Of a stretch of 13,551 nt of DNA, positions 5,922-12,868 are shown one piece after another (positions within the stretch are counted from its first letter, which is position 1; each line of letters begins with the position of its first letter). The stretch is from the NCBI GenBank assembly GCA_018897875.1, contig JAHIKF010000165.1:1-13551 (forward strand), in the 5' to 3' direction. The notes below the pieces were generated by a model. That model had not been told where the DNA came from, searched no databases, and saw only the letters and a program-made list of their open reading frames with translations. Made by a program: the position numbers and the translations under genes. Origin of the DNA: Pseudomonadota bacterium. Its GTDB lineage: Bacteria > Desulfobacterota > Desulfobaccia > Desulfobaccales > 0-14-0-80-60-11.

Positions 5922-6453
5922 AGTTAGAGACTCCTGAATCAGAACCATATATTTATATCGGAGTGCAGGGGGTATTGTCAAGGGGCCAGGGGGGCTTGCC
6001 CTTAATTTACCGGGGTTTTTTCTCACCTGGCCGCCGGATTATGCCGCAGATCTTGATGGCTGTTTGGTCAACTTATTGACATAATTGACAATTAAACTAC
6101 ATCCGTGGCCTTCCAGGGATTTGAGGCCGCCGAAACCCTCCTCCTTGACAACCAACAACCTGGAATGGAGGCAAATATTAAAGATTCGCTAAAAATGATG
6201 ATTCCTTATAATAAATTCAGACGAAGCGGCGTCTAATTATAACCCAGGTATACCCTGGCGTGACATAAATAAACTTTATATTCGACAGCTGCACTATCCT
6301 GGGTGAATCAAAGTGGATGCCGGGAAGGGAGGAGAAGGGCTGGCGCGGCCGGACCGTCTGCCGGGGCTATTTTCCCAGGCCGAAAAGCTAATTTCCTTTG
6401 CTTTGGCGGGAGAATGTGGTAGACATTTTTAATGGAGTCAGTGGTGAGAAGAC
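5922..6453. other. 532-nt divergent intergenic region
   Basis: Between rplM (minus) and the zinc-ribbon gene (plus). Apart from the rplM promoter it holds AT-rich stretches, two adjacent ATTGACA words (6077-6092), small hairpins AGACG/CGTCT (about 6219-6234) and CCAGG/CCTGG (about 6244-6258), and TATAAT near 6208 without a good -35. I see no tRNA, known RNA or convincing small gene. A weak plus-strand promoter TTTGCT, 17 nt, TAGACA lies just before 6454. Confidence 0.6.
5952..5981 (-). promoter_or_regulatory. Promoter of the rplM-rpsI operon
   Basis: Perfect -35 TTGACA (5976-5981), 18-nt spacer, -10 TATAAA (5952-5957) on the minus strand. The start would be near 5945, giving a leader of about 24 nt, too short for an elaborate autoregulatory structure. 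Confidence 0.7.
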
Positions 6454-7203
6454 ATGCCGTATTGTAATCAATGCCAGTTAATTCACGGTGAGGAACAGCG
6501 ATTTTGTCAGCGATGCGGCCAATTGTTGAAAGGTTCGCCCACTACCGCGGCCCGGCCTTGCGCCCGTTGCGCCACCTTGATCTGGCCCGGACAGAAATTC
6601 TGTACGGAATGCGGCCTGCCGCTCAGGGTGGCCCGGGTCAACCAGGAAGAGGAAGAAGCCCCCAGCCGTCCGCCGCTCTTTTACCCTCGGAGGCCTGAAA
6701 CCATGGCTCGTCGCCACCAACGGCGCCCCGGTCGTTTTCTGTCGCTCATCGCCCTGGCCCTCCTCGTCGTGGGCGGGATTTACCTGTGGCGCCATCTGCC
6801 GACGCGAGTCGCGATTGACCGGGTTGAGACCAAAACCTCGCCGCAAGACGACCTGCGCTCGCAAGTAGAAAAAATATCGGAAAAGATCCGCTCCGCCCAT
6901 CTCAACAAGGATATCAACAAGTGGCTCGGCTCTTACCACTCCGCCTATCCCAATCTGGGGCGGGTCGAGAACCAGATGCTGGAGCTGTGGAAAAACTATG
7001 ATATCAAGGAAGTCTCCTATCGCATTTCCAACGTCCAACAGGTAAGCGACAAGGAGGCCACGGCTGACATCGTCTGGAACATCCAGCTCTACGATCACCG
7101 CACCCATGACTACACCCTGGTGCGGCAGAAATATCAAACCACCCTGGAGAAGGGTCCGGGTGGCTGGAAGATCCGGGACAGCAAGGAAGTGGCAGGGAGC
7201 TAA
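6454..7203 (+). CDS. Double zinc-ribbon, single-pass membrane protein with extracytoplasmic domain
   Basis: 249 residues, function unknown. Two zinc ribbons lie at the N-terminus: C4-x2-C7 with C18-x2-C21, and C36-x2-C39 with C50-x2-C53. An acidic stretch (EEEEE, 65-69) and a basic segment (RRHQRRPGR) precede one membrane helix at about 95-111, so the ribbons should be cytoplasmic and the rest outside the inner membrane. Residues about 130-245, with WLGSYHSAYPN and the ending WKIRDSKEVAGS, resemble the NTF2/SnoaL-like fold often seen in small exported domains; this is inference from pattern. The start ATG follows GGTGAG. A 22-nt gap leads to the SH3b lipoprotein gene, so the two are probably co-transcribed and may act together at the envelope. 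Confidence 0.85.
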   Translation: MPYCNQCQLIHGEEQRFCQRCGQLLKGSPTTAARPCARCATLIWPGQKFCTECGLPLRVARVNQEEEEAPSRPPLFYPRRPETMARRHQRRPGRFLSLIALALLVVGGIYLWRHLPTRVAIDRVETKTSPQDDLRSQVEKISEKIRSAHLNKDINKWLGSYHSAYPNLGRVENQMLELWKNYDIKEVSYRISNVQQVSDKEATADIVWNIQLYDHRTHDYTLVRQKYQTTLEKGPGGWKIRDSKEVAGS

Positions 7204-7225
7204 GGGTACCTTGGGGGCAGCGGCC

Positions 7226-7963
7226 ATGCGTAAATTCTGGTGTACCGTGTGGGTGGGGTTGGGGTTAGTCGTATGTCTGGCAGGATGCCAGAGCCTGTTC
7301 CCCCGGCCGGTGTATACGCCACCTGTAGCTCCCGCCCCGCCGGCGCCGCCACCGCCTCAGGTCGTCCGCCCCACGTTTTATGTGGCCGTCAAAAGCACCC
7401 TCAATCTCCGGGCCTGCCCCGGGATGGATTGCCCCAAGATCGCGGTTCTGAACCGCAATCAAGAAGTGGAAAAAGTGGGAGACGCCGCGGACTGGTCCCA
7501 GATCCGGGTAAAACAGGACGGCACCATCGGCTGGGTGGACTCCCGGTATCTCTCCGCCACCCCGGTGGCCGCCCCGTCGGAGGAGGCGCCGCCGCCCACC
7601 CCGCCTGAGGCGGTGACGCCGCCGCCGCTTCCGGAAAAGCCGGAAATTCCGGCACCGGCCAAGCCGACCCCAACGATCCCCCCGGCGGTGGAAAAAGCCC
7701 CCAAGACGGCCAAGCCCGGGGAAGCTCTCCCGCCCGCCATAAAGAAAAAGCCTGAAGAGGCTCAGCCCCCCAAACCGGCCAAGCCCGCCAAACCGGCGGC
7801 AGAAGGAGCCCCGGCGCCGGAGAAGCCGGTCAAACCCGAAAAGCCGGTAAAGCCGGAGAAACCGGCCCCAGAGCCGCCGGTGTTGAAGCCGACTCCGCCG
7901 GAAAAGCCGGCGCCGCCGACCGCACCCGAGCCGGAAAAACCCTCCAAGATCCGGATTATGTAA
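7226..7963 (+). CDS. SH3b-domain lipoprotein with Pro/Lys-rich tail
   Basis: 245 residues. The N-terminus MRKFWCTVWVGLGLVVCLAGC is a lipoprotein signal with lipobox LAGC and acylated Cys C21. After a Pro-rich spacer, residues about 50-112 form a bacterial SH3 domain (VAVKSTLNLRACPG, then DWSQIRV and GWVDSRYLS), a fold that often binds cell-wall peptides. The remaining 130 residues are almost all Pro, Lys, Ala and Glu with PEKPVK units, TonB-like in composition, and could span the periplasm or bind peptidoglycan. The start at 7226 is chosen over an upstream in-frame ATG at 7106 because it creates the signal peptide and has GGGGGC in front; the longer frame overlaps the upstream gene. The exact function is not known. 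Confidence 0.9.
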   Translation: MRKFWCTVWVGLGLVVCLAGCQSLFPRPVYTPPVAPAPPAPPPPQVVRPTFYVAVKSTLNLRACPGMDCPKIAVLNRNQEVEKVGDAADWSQIRVKQDGTIGWVDSRYLSATPVAAPSEEAPPPTPPEAVTPPPLPEKPEIPAPAKPTPTIPPAVEKAPKTAKPGEALPPAIKKKPEEAQPPKPAKPAKPAAEGAPAPEKPVKPEKPVKPEKPAPEPPVLKPTPPEKPAPPTAPEPEKPSKIRIM

Positions 7964-7968
7964 GAACA

Positions 7969-8017
7969 GTGAGCAGTGAGCAGTGAGCAGTGAGCAGTGA
8001 GCAGTGAGCAGTGAGCA
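7969..8017 (+). repeat. Seven perfect GTGAGCA heptamers after a stop codon
   Basis: GTGAGCA is repeated seven times without error, beginning 5 nt after the TAA of the SH3b lipoprotein gene. Each unit contains TGA, and as 7 is not a multiple of 3 the array holds stops in all three plus-strand frames. Related units follow fabH (8190-8217) and lie near truA. Confidence 0.95.
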
Positions 8018-8075
8018 GATAATTCGACGCGGCGCTTGAGTTCCCAGAGATTTCCAAGCTCCATGGCTGCATAAA

Positions 8076-8117
8076 GCGAAAAAAGAAGGGCGGGTTACCC
8101 CGCCCTTCTTTTTTCGC
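8076..8117. terminator. Perfect bidirectional terminator between convergent genes
   Basis: 19-nt perfect arms (8076-8094 and 8099-8117) around a TTAC loop: a GC-rich core GAAGGGCGGG with an A-tract on one side and a T-tract on the other. It would stop transcripts both from the lipoprotein operon (plus) and from fabH (minus). Confidence 0.9.
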
Positions 8118-8189
8118 CCAGTTATCTTTTCTTCAGTGCTGGGCCTGCAAAGTTCTTAAAACCCCAGTCGTTATTTTATAACTGACAAC

Positions 8190-8217
8190 GTCTCACTGCT
8201 CACTGCTTACTGCTCAC
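8190..8217 (-). repeat. GTGAGCA/GTAAGCA heptamers after the fabH stop
   Basis: On the minus strand, 4 nt after the fabH TAG come GTGAGCA, GTAAGCA, GTGAGCA and a partial unit. The orientation relative to the upstream gene is the same as in the array at 7969-8017. Confidence 0.85.
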
Positions 8218-8220
8218 AAA

Positions 8221-9213
8221 CTACCATTCCAGCAGGGTGGCCCCCCAGGTGGCCCCGGCCCCGAAACTGATGAGGACCACCTTGTCGCCCGGCTTAATCT
8301 TGCCTTCGGCCAGCGCCTCATGCAGGGCGAGGGGCACCGAGGCCGCGGAGGTGTTGCCGTAGCGGTGGATGTTGACGAAGACCTTGTCCATGGGCACCCG
8401 GGCGAATCTGGCCCCGGACTCCAGGATGCGGTAGTTTCCCTGGTGGATGATCAGATAGTCGATGTCTTCCCGGGTCATGCCGGCCATCTCCAGGATCCGG
8501 GGGATGGATTCCTTCACTGCGTTCACCGCGAACTTGAAGATATCCCGCCCGTCCATCCGGAGGAAATGACGTTCGGTATGGGTCTGAATAGGGAGAAAGG
8601 GGCTCACCTCGTTGTTGAATTCGGTTTCGCAAACGAGGTTCATATTCAGTTTGGAGGCGATAAACGATTTGATGATGCGGCCCCGGGAGCCCGGGCCCAC
8701 CACCACCGCCCCGGCCCCGTCCCCGAAGAGCATGCAGGTGGCCCGATCGGTCCAGTCCGTGAAGCGGGAGTTGGTATCCGAGCCGATGACCAGGGCATAG
8801 GCGCCTTCCGGGGCTACCAGGCGCTCCCCCACGTACAGGGCGTAGTTGAAGCCGCAGCAGCCTGCCTGGAGATCGAAGGCCGCGGCCTTCCCGCCGATCC
8901 CCAATTCCTCCTGGACCTGGATGGCCCCGGCGGGGAAAAAGTGGGGCGGGGTGTTGGTTGCCAAGACGATGTAGCTCAACTGCTCCGCCTCTATCCCCGC
9001 GTCCGCCAGGGCCTGGCGGCTGGCCAGGACCGCCATGGTGACGGTATCCTCCTCCGGAGCGGCAATCCGCCGTTCATGGATGCCGCTGCGCTCCACGATC
9101 CATTCCGCCGAGGTCGCCACCAGCTTTTCCAGGTCCTGATTGGTCAGGACCGCCTCGGGGACATAGGCCCCGGTGCCCAGGATGCCGATCTGCTTCTGGC
9201 TCAACATTGCCAC
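8221..9213 (-). CDS. fabH: 3-oxoacyl-ACP synthase III (KAS III)
   Basis: Condenses acetyl-CoA (or another acyl-CoA) with malonyl-ACP to start fatty-acid synthesis. The 330-residue length is typical. The catalytic triad is C119 (in DLQAGCCGF), H257 (in IIHQGN) and N287 (in YGNTSAAS); MLFGDGAGAVVV and ISFGAGATWGA are family signatures. Two deviations are seen: the common AACSGF is AGCCGF and HQAN is HQGN. KAS III-like enzymes of secondary pathways share this fold, so the substrate is not certain. The start is ambiguous: GTG 9213, ATG 9207 or TTG 9204; AGGTGG at about 9210-9215 would fit TTG 9204 (5-nt spacing) or ATG better than GTG. It is monocistronic here, without other fab genes. Confidence 0.93.
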   Translation of the reverse strand: MAMLSQKQIGILGTGAYVPEAVLTNQDLEKLVATSAEWIVERSGIHERRIAAPEEDTVTMAVLASRQALADAGIEAEQLSYIVLATNTPPHFFPAGAIQVQEELGIGGKAAAFDLQAGCCGFNYALYVGERLVAPEGAYALVIGSDTNSRFTDWTDRATCMLFGDGAGAVVVGPGSRGRIIKSFIASKLNMNLVCETEFNNEVSPFLPIQTHTERHFLRMDGRDIFKFAVNAVKESIPRILEMAGMTREDIDYLIIHQGNYRILESGARFARVPMDKVFVNIHRYGNTSAASVPLALHEALAEGKIKPGDKVVLISFGAGATWGATLLEW

Positions 9214-9239
9214 CTATATATGCAAGAGTTTTATCGCAA

Positions 9240-9268
9240 TTTATACCGTAGGAAAGGGAAAAAGGCAA
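9240..9268 (-). promoter_or_regulatory. Promoter of fabH
   Basis: On the minus strand TTGCCT (9263-9268), 17 nt, TATAAA (9240-9245). The start would be near 9233, giving a very short leader of roughly 25 nt to the fabH start. Confidence 0.55.
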
Positions 9269-9285
9269 ATGAATTGGCGGAGAAA

Positions 9286-9422
9286 GGTCTGAGCCGCCAT
9301 GAGTATTCCCGGCAAACCGGGGTAAAGCCCTGAGGAAAATCCCCGGTCAAAAACACGCCAATCGGGATACTCCCCTGCCCCGGTAATCAATGCCGGCAGT
9401 TCCGATTCCCGGCTCAAAGACC
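9286..9422. ncRNA. Candidate structured RNA or cruciform, 137 nt, three-way junction
   Basis: An outer stem pairs GGTCTGAGCCG (9286-9296) with CGGCTC-AA-AGACC (9410-9422), 11 bp with a 2-nt bulge. A second stem pairs GAGTATTCCCG (9301-9311) with CGGGATACTC (9363-9372) with one bulged T, and encloses a perfect hairpin ACCGGGG/CCCCGGT (9316-9322, 9341-9347). A further hairpin CTG-CC-CCGG/CCGGCAG lies at 9375-9399. I do not recognise it as a known riboswitch. Predicted promoters on both sides leave it outside both mRNAs, so it may be a separate RNA, a DNA repeat or a chance fold. The strand is undecided. Confidence 0.35.
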
Positions 9423-9504
9423 GTTGGGCTGACGCCAGGGAAGTATAAAGGGCTGTGCCCTTAAGGGAAAAATGCCACGCCTTGGATTTGACATTCTGAG
9501 GATT

Positions 9505-9532
9505 TTGCCGAGCTCCCACCTGAAATTATGAT
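9505..9532 (+). promoter_or_regulatory. Weak promoter for the small exported protein gene
   Basis: TTGCCG (9505-9510), 16 nt, TATGAT (9527-9532). The gene starts 52 nt further on. Confidence 0.3.
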
Positions 9533-9584
9533 TACCCTGGATTTAAGGCCAGGCAAATTGTGCCGATAGGGGGAAGTAAATCAG

Positions 9585-10004
9585 ATGAAAGCCGTTGCTT
9601 GGTTGGGGTTAATGATCTTGATTTTCACCCCTGCCCCGCTGGTCTATGCGCAGACCGGGGTCCAGTTGGGACCGATACAGCAACCCGGCACCAGCACCAC
9701 CGATTCAGTTAAGAAAACTAAAGAGGTTGGCCCCCAGGGGCAAGTTAGCGAGAAAGAGGTGAAAACCACCAGCAGTAAGAGAGATCACGCCGATTATAAA
9801 TATTCCGGCCTCCCGTGGAAATGGACCGGGGGAGTCAGCAATACCGGCCCTAATGCGGACCTGGTCAAAGATACCGGCCCCAAGGTCAGGTACACCGTGG
9901 ACCGTCTGCCGGCCGGCGCCAACCCGGAAGAAGCCTTATGGGTAAAGATGCGGGACGGCAGGATGATGATGGTGGACCCGAAGCTGGTTCAAAATCTGCA
10001 TTAG
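9585..10004 (+). CDS. Small exported protein of unknown function
   Basis: 139 residues. Residues 1-22 (a Lys, then a hydrophobic run ending LVYA before Q23) are a signal peptide with an AxA-like cleavage site, VYA. The mature part is hydrophilic: a Gln/Thr/Ser/Lys-rich region (about 23-70), then YSGLPWKWTGGVSNTGPN and a C-terminal segment with VRYTVDRLPAG and LWVKMRDGRMMMVDPKLV. It has no Cys and no transmembrane helix after the signal. I do not recognise a family. ATG has GGGGAAG 8 nt upstream. It is flanked by non-coding DNA on both sides and closed by a terminator, so it is a single-gene unit. Likely periplasmic or secreted. Confidence 0.8.
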   Translation: MKAVAWLGLMILIFTPAPLVYAQTGVQLGPIQQPGTSTTDSVKKTKEVGPQGQVSEKEVKTTSSKRDHADYKYSGLPWKWTGGVSNTGPNADLVKDTGPKVRYTVDRLPAGANPEEALWVKMRDGRMMMVDPKLVQNLH

Positions 10005-10006
10005 AA

Positions 10007-10038
10007 AAGAGGGGCCCAGGATTAACCCCGGCCCCTTT
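10007..10038 (+). terminator. Terminator of the small exported protein gene
   Basis: GGGGCC (10011-10016) pairs with GGCCCC (10030-10035), followed by TTTC, with flanking A/T pairs extending the stem. It begins directly after the stop codon. The loop is 13 nt and the T-tract is short. Confidence 0.5.
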
Positions 10039-10229
10039 CACCAACCTATCGGTAATCTTTCCTTTTTTCCAGGCATTTCCTTAACTTCGCCACGATGGCG
10101 GTCCCTGGCCTGAGGCCCCCTTCCCCATGAACCTGCCGCGGCCGCTGATATCCCCCCAGGGCGGCGTTCAGGGGAGCACGATCAGGGGATAAATCGCCGC
10201 GCCTAAACGTCTCATACGAAGTAGCAGTC

Positions 10230-10343
10230 AAAAGACATTGATTATTCATGTCATTCTGAACGGAGCGCAGCGGAGTGAAGAATCTCGGGGGCTCAAAAAG
10301 AGAGATTCTTCACTGCGCTCAGAATGACAAATAATAGTCTTTT
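10230..10343. repeat. MITE-like 114-nt interrupted palindrome
   Basis: Nested complementary blocks: AAAAGAC/GTCTTTT at the ends, ATTAT/ATAAT, TGTCATTCTGA/TCAGAATGACA, GAGCGCAG/CTGCGCTC, and a perfect inner GTGAAGAATCTC/GAGATTCTTCAC (10275-10286, 10302-10313). The left arm carries small insertions. The TCATTCTGA...GAAGAATCT wording belongs to a repeat I recall from many bacterial genomes; no transposase is present. Confidence 0.7.
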
Positions 10344-10545
10344 AATTGCCTTTTGATATCATGCCCCGGAACATCTCTTCCCCAGAACAATTCTCCGGCC
10401 GGCTGGCCGAGATCGGTCGCCAATGGTCGCCTCAGCAGGTGCGGGGGTCCGTTCGGCGCAATTCTCCTTGAAAGGGGGAATTTCACCCTATTCCGCCTTT
10501 TTCGCACCGTGAAATAATGGGGGGCGCCTGGGGGATATTTTTTCC

Positions 10546-10574
10546 TTGACACCCCACATATTGTGTTTTAATAT
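10546..10574 (+). promoter_or_regulatory. Promoter of nrdJ
   Basis: Perfect -35 TTGACA (10546-10551), 17 nt, -10 TAATAT (10569-10574). The start is near 10581, giving a leader of about 57 nt, too short for a cobalamin riboswitch. Confidence 0.7.
10551..10566 (+). promoter_or_regulatory. NrdR box 1
   Basis: ACCCCACATATTGTGT matches the NrdR consensus ACACAATATATTGTGT at 13 of 16 positions. It covers the spacer between -35 and -10 of nrdJ. NrdR is the ATP/dATP-sensing repressor of ribonucleotide reductase genes. Confidence 0.65.
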
Positions 10575-10582
10575 AGTTATTA

Positions 10583-10598
10583 GCACAACATATCGCTA
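10583..10598 (+). promoter_or_regulatory. NrdR box 2
   Basis: GCACAACATATCGCTA matches the consensus at 10 of 16 positions, with its left half nearly perfect. It starts 32 nt after box 1, three helical turns, the usual spacing of paired NrdR boxes, and lies just after the predicted transcription start. Confidence 0.6.
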
Positions 10599-10637
10599 TT
10601 TAAGGAAATTTCGGCAACCGCCGGAATTAAGGGGGAA

Positions 10638-12845
10638 ATGATGGCGCCGCAAGGGGAAATCAGGGAAATCGCATGGGAACTGCCGTTAAGCCACAACGCC
10701 CAGGTAGTGCTGAAAAAGCGCTACCTCAAGAAGGACGAAACCGGGGAGACCACCGAAGCCGCCCCGGACATGTTCCGGCGGGTGGCCGACACCATCGCCG
10801 CCATCGACCGGCTCTACGACCCCCAGGCGGACGTGGCCGCCATCGCCCAAAAGTTCTACGACCTCATGGCGACGCTCAAGTTCATGCCCAACTCCCCCAC
10901 CCTCATGAACGCCGGCCGGGAGCTGGGCCAGCTCTCCGCCTGCTTCGTCTTGCCGGTGGACGATAACATCGAGAGCATCTTCGAGGCGGTGAAACAAACC
11001 GCCCTGATCCACAAGTCCGGCGGCGGCACCGGCTTTTCCTTCTCCCACATCCGGCCCGCCAACGACCCGGTGCTCTCCACCAAGGGGGTAGCCTCCGGCC
11101 CCATCTCCTTCATGAACATCTTTGACGTGGCCACCGAAACCATCAAGCAGGGCGGCACCCGCCGGGGCGCCAACATGGGGATCCTTAGGATCGACCACCC
11201 GGATATCGAAGCCTTCATCACCTGTAAGAACGACACCAAGCGCCTCACCAACTTCAACATCTCCGTGGGTCTGACCGACGCCTTCATGGAGGCGGTCAAG
11301 GAAGACCGGGACTTCTCCCTGACCAACCCCCGCACCGGCCGGGAGGTCCAAAAGGTGAGCGCCGCCCGGCTCTTCGACCTCATCGTCCAGAGCGCCTGGT
11401 CCACCGGCGAGCCCGGCATCATCTTTCTGGACGCCCTCAACCGGGGCAACACCGTCCCCCACCTGGGGGAGATCGAAGCCACCAACCCCTGCGGCGAACA
11501 GCCGCTCCTGCCCTACGAGTCCTGTAACCTCGGGTCGCTGAACCTGGCCCAGGTGGTTAAAGGCGGCCAGGTCGACTACCCGGCCCTGGGCGAGATGGTC
11601 CGCGATGCGGTGCACTTCCTGGACAACGTCATCGACGCCAACCGCTTCCCCCTGGACCTCATCCGGGAGAAGACCCTGGAAACCCGGAAGATCGGCCTGG
11701 GGGTCATGGGCTTCGCCGATATGCTCCTGAAACTGAACATCCCCTATAACTCCGAGGAGGCCGTGGCCGTGGCGGAGCAGGTGGCGGCCTTCATCCAGCA
11801 GGAGGCCCGGGCCGCCTCCGCGGCGCTGGCCGAACAACGGGGCAACTTTCCCGCCTACCCCGGCAGCAAATACGACGCCAACGGGCAGGGGCGGATGCGC
11901 AACGCCACCACCACCACCATCGCCCCCACCGGCACCATCAGCATCATCGCCGGCTGCTCCAGCGGCGTCGAGCCCCTGTTCGCGGTCTCCTTCGTGCGCC
12001 GGGTCCTGGAAGGCACCGAATTGATCGAAGTCCACCCCTACTTCGAAGAACTGGCCAAGAGCCGGGGCTTCCACACCCCCGAGCTCATGCAGAGCATCGC
12101 CGGCACCGGCTCCATCCGGGATTTTAAGGAAATCCCCCAGGACGTGCGGCGCCTCTTCGTCACCGCCCACGAGGTCTCGCCCCAGTGGCACATCCGCCTC
12201 CAGGCCGCCTGGCAGAAATACACCGACAACGCCGTGTCCAAGACGGTGAACTTCCCCCGGCAGGCTACCCCCGACGACGTGCGGCAAGCCTACCTCATGG
12301 CCTTTGATCTGGGCCTCAAGGGCGTCACCATCTACCGGGACGGCAGCCGGGAGGAGCAGGTCCTGAGCTTCGGCGCCAAGTCCCCCAAGCTGCAGTACAT
12401 CACCCCCCGGCCCCGGCCCGAGCGCACCACCGGGGTCACCGAACTCATCAACACCGGCTGCGGCAAGCTCTACGTCACCGTCAACCAGGATAACCTGGGC
12501 TTCTGCGAGGTTTTTGCCCAGATGGGCAAGACCGGGGGCTGCGCCAGCTCCCAGATCGAGTCCACCGGCCGCCTCATCTCCCTGGCCCTCCGCTCCGGGG
12601 TCAAGATCGACGCCATCATCAAGCAGATCACCGGCATCCGCTGCCCCATCTCCAACTGGCAAAACGGCAGCCAGGTGCTGTCCTGCCCCGACGCCATCGC
12701 CAAGGTCCTGGCCCACGTGGCCCAGATGGACCCGCCGGCCCCCACCATGGCCACCATGGGCGCCTGCCCCGACTGCGGCGGCTCCATCGAACACGAAGGC
12801 GGCTGCCTGGTCTGCCGGAGTTGTGGGTTTTCGCGGTGTAGTTAA
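10638..12845 (+). CDS. nrdJ: Adenosylcobalamin-dependent (class II) ribonucleotide reductase
   Basis: Reduces ribonucleotides to deoxyribonucleotides with a B12-generated thiyl radical, with or without oxygen. Of 735 residues, the barrel holds NPCGEQ with N283, radical C285 and E287, and redox pair C102 (LSACFVLPV) and C296 (YESCNLGSLNL). SGGGTGFSFS (127-136) and the phosphate-binding APTGTISIIAGCSSG are clear. There is no N-terminal ATP cone, so dATP shut-off is not expected. Near the C-terminus comes a TSCPD domain (GCGKLYVTV to GIRCPISNW) and then a Cys-rich tail (CPDCGG, CLVCRSCG, RC) that probably relays electrons from thioredoxin. Two ATGs, 10638 and 10641, follow GGGGG; the second has the better spacing. 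NrdR boxes precede it, and a small Lys-rich gene follows after 23 nt. Confidence 0.97.
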   Translation: MMAPQGEIREIAWELPLSHNAQVVLKKRYLKKDETGETTEAAPDMFRRVADTIAAIDRLYDPQADVAAIAQKFYDLMATLKFMPNSPTLMNAGRELGQLSACFVLPVDDNIESIFEAVKQTALIHKSGGGTGFSFSHIRPANDPVLSTKGVASGPISFMNIFDVATETIKQGGTRRGANMGILRIDHPDIEAFITCKNDTKRLTNFNISVGLTDAFMEAVKEDRDFSLTNPRTGREVQKVSAARLFDLIVQSAWSTGEPGIIFLDALNRGNTVPHLGEIEATNPCGEQPLLPYESCNLGSLNLAQVVKGGQVDYPALGEMVRDAVHFLDNVIDANRFPLDLIREKTLETRKIGLGVMGFADMLLKLNIPYNSEEAVAVAEQVAAFIQQEARAASAALAEQRGNFPAYPGSKYDANGQGRMRNATTTTIAPTGTISIIAGCSSGVEPLFAVSFVRRVLEGTELIEVHPYFEELAKSRGFHTPELMQSIAGTGSIRDFKEIPQDVRRLFVTAHEVSPQWHIRLQAAWQKYTDNAVSKTVNFPRQATPDDVRQAYLMAFDLGLKGVTIYRDGSREEQVLSFGAKSPKLQYITPRPRPERTTGVTELINTGCGKLYVTVNQDNLGFCEVFAQMGKTGGCASSQIESTGRLISLALRSGVKIDAIIKQITGIRCPISNWQNGSQVLSCPDAIAKVLAHVAQMDPPAPTMATMGACPDCGGSIEHEGGCLVCRSCGFSRCS

Positions 12846-12868
12846 CAGAGGTTAAAAAGGAGGTAGAA

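Larger units (their letters stand above)
9214..9584. other. 371-nt divergent intergenic region
   Basis: Between fabH (minus) and the small exported protein gene (plus). It holds the fabH promoter, the multi-stem element 9286-9422, a short hairpin AAGGGC/GCCCTT (9448-9462) and a weak plus-strand promoter (9505-9532). An unlisted 92-codon open frame on the minus strand (9241-9519) overlaps all of these and is not believed. Confidence 0.6.
10005..10637. other. 633-nt intergenic region before nrdJ
   Basis: Holds the terminator above, the palindrome 10230-10343, an imperfect hairpin around AATTC/GAATT (about 10460-10482) and the nrdJ control region. Open frames on either strand (for example minus 10046-10249 and 10319-10552, plus 10361-10471) lack ribosome sites and cross the repeats, so no gene is called. 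Confidence 0.65.

Noticed and set aside
5922..6026. In-frame N-terminal extension of rplM
   Set aside because: Contains the TTGACA/TATAAA promoter and no L13-like residues; the start at 5921 has AGGAG.
6165..6236. 23-codon open frame in the rplM upstream spacer
   Set aside because: No ribosome site and unremarkable sequence.
7969..8017. CRISPR array
   Set aside because: The units are a 7-nt pure tandem repeat with no spacers.
8320..9333. 337-codon open frame on the plus strand
   Set aside because: Antisense to fabH and runs into its promoter.
9286..9422. Cyclic di-GMP (GEMM) or cobalamin riboswitch
   Set aside because: Some words (GGCAAACC, AAAGCC) recall GEMM, but the order and the required junction and tetraloop-receptor pattern are not there; no B12 box is seen.
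9241..9519. 92-codon open frame on the minus strand
   Set aside because: Overlaps the fabH promoter and the structured element; no ribosome site and no recognisable domain.
10361..10471. 36-codon open frame on the plus strand before nrdJ
   Set aside because: Reads like protein but has no ribosome site or promoter; no support beyond openness.
10575..10637. Cobalamin riboswitch for the B12-dependent reductase
   Set aside because: The predicted leader is only about 57 nt and has no B12-box-like sequence.
10686..12794. 702-codon open frame on the minus strand
   Set aside because: Antisense to nrdJ, with extreme Gly/Asp/Val composition; a shadow caused by third-position GC bias.
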